From the IMG/VR virus record IMGVR_UViG_3300043119_000901, positions 1 to 31,300 of that record: a stretch of 31,300 nt of DNA; one strand, given 5' to 3'. The position numbers and the translations under genes were made by a program. Positions 30,947-31,300 of this stretch are shown here, piece by piece. The notes beneath the pieces are model-generated. The model made no database searches. It was not told the origin of the DNA and saw nothing but the letters and a program-made list of their open reading frames with translations. The stretch's first letter is position 1, and each line of letters begins with the position of its first letter. The DNA is from a virus.

Positions 30947-31174
30947 TTATTTACTTTCTTTCTTATCATCTGCTATTGGAATTACCTCCATAATGTCCCC
31001 TACATCACAATGAAGGGCGCGGCAAATTTTCACCAGTACTTCCATTGAAATATATTCATTGTTTGATAATTTAGTCAAGGTGTTAGGGCTAATCCCTGTT
31101 GCCTTGCGCAATTCAGTTTTTTTCATGCCTTTATCGATTAGCAACTTAAACAATTTATTATAGGATACATTCAT
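30947..31174 (-). CDS. XRE/HTH_26-type regulator at the head of the BREX operon
   Basis: A 75-residue DNA-binding protein made almost entirely of one helix-turn-helix: YNKLFKLLIDKGMKKTELRKATGISPNTLTKLSNNEYISMEVLVKICRALHCDVGDIME. It resembles small Cro/C1-type regulators that precede defence operons. It is not one of the WYL-domain BrxR proteins. ATG at 31174 (another at 31177; the longest frame opens at a GTG at 31183); GAGGTG lies upstream. It is cotranscribed with brxA (29-nt gap), so it probably controls its own operon, perhaps through the direct repeats at 31223-31288. Confidence 0.86.
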   Translation of the reverse strand: MNVSYNKLFKLLIDKGMKKTELRKATGISPNTLTKLSNNEYISMEVLVKICRALHCDVGDIMEVIPIADDKKESK

Positions 31175-31222
31175 CATAAACACCTCGATTTTTAATTAGG
31201 AGCTGAATTGAAAAGTTAAATT

Positions 31223-31288
31223 CCAGTTTATTCAGCCAAAACTAGAATTTACTATTGCAAAGTTACTACCAGAATTTACTGTTGCAAA
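31223..31288. repeat. 27-bp-spaced direct repeats upstream of the BREX regulator
   Basis: AGAATTTACTATTGCAAA (31244-31261) and AGAATTTACTGTTGCAAA (31271-31288) differ at one base and are 27 bp apart. A weaker third unit, CCAGTTTATT plus GCCAAAACT, starts at 31223. The repeats lie 50-115 bp upstream of the regulator start and are candidate operators or promoter elements for BREX. They may continue beyond the window edge. Confidence 0.6.
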
Positions 31289-31300
31289 TACTCTGGTCTG

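Overview
The window is most of a temperate tailed-phage genome (prophage) of a low-to-medium-GC Gram-positive bacterium, joined to a complete type 1 BREX phage-defence operon. The host is probably in the Clostridia or a neighbouring Bacillota class. The reasons are strong AGGAGG ribosome-binding sites before nearly every gene, a P27-type small terminase, an HK97-type head module, DUF1492-type regulators and the A+T-rich codon choice. I cannot name the genus.

Almost everything is transcribed leftwards on the minus strand, so the biological order runs from high to low coordinates. Region 1 (1-5964) is the late head module: small terminase, large terminase, portal, ClpP-like prohead protease, major capsid protein and the start of a head-fibre gene. 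One plus-strand gene with its own promoter and terminator (3506-3898) interrupts it. Region 2 (5996-11387) is an accessory block between a strong UUCG terminator and a candidate cos region. It holds a DUF4314 protein, a gamma-glutamylcyclotransferase-like protein, an Amidoligase_2 enzyme, a second protein that aligns along its length with that amidoligase but lacks its HxH motif, an HNH-AP2 endonuclease, a ParB-methyltransferase fusion and an HTH/zinc protein. Region 3 (11659-17128) is the early and middle module: HNH endonuclease, two sigma-like (ArpU/DUF1492-type) factors, a zinc protein, a primase-helicase of the VapE type, a small acidic protein and a Cro-like regulator. Two repeat clusters lie here and are candidate replication or regulatory sites. 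Region 4 (17130-17775) is the lysogeny switch, with a divergent repressor, operator repeats and a terminator.

Region 5 (17793-31183) is the BREX operon in canonical order: an XRE-type regulator, then brxA, brxB, brxC, pglX, pglZ and brxL. All are intact and tightly spaced. No integrase or attachment site lies between the phage repressor and brxL, so BREX seems to occupy the cargo position of the prophage rather than neighbouring chromosome. The integrase would then lie beyond the right edge.

The most unusual item is in region 2. The amidoligase and its degenerate relative are each preceded by a long hairpin. The two stems have different sequences but each is well paired, and the loops share a conserved segment (AGAGTGAT-R-TAT...AGTAC..CCAAAA). 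Different stems with a conserved loop suggest a structured cis-regulatory RNA, or a palindromic DNA site, duplicated together with the gene it controls.
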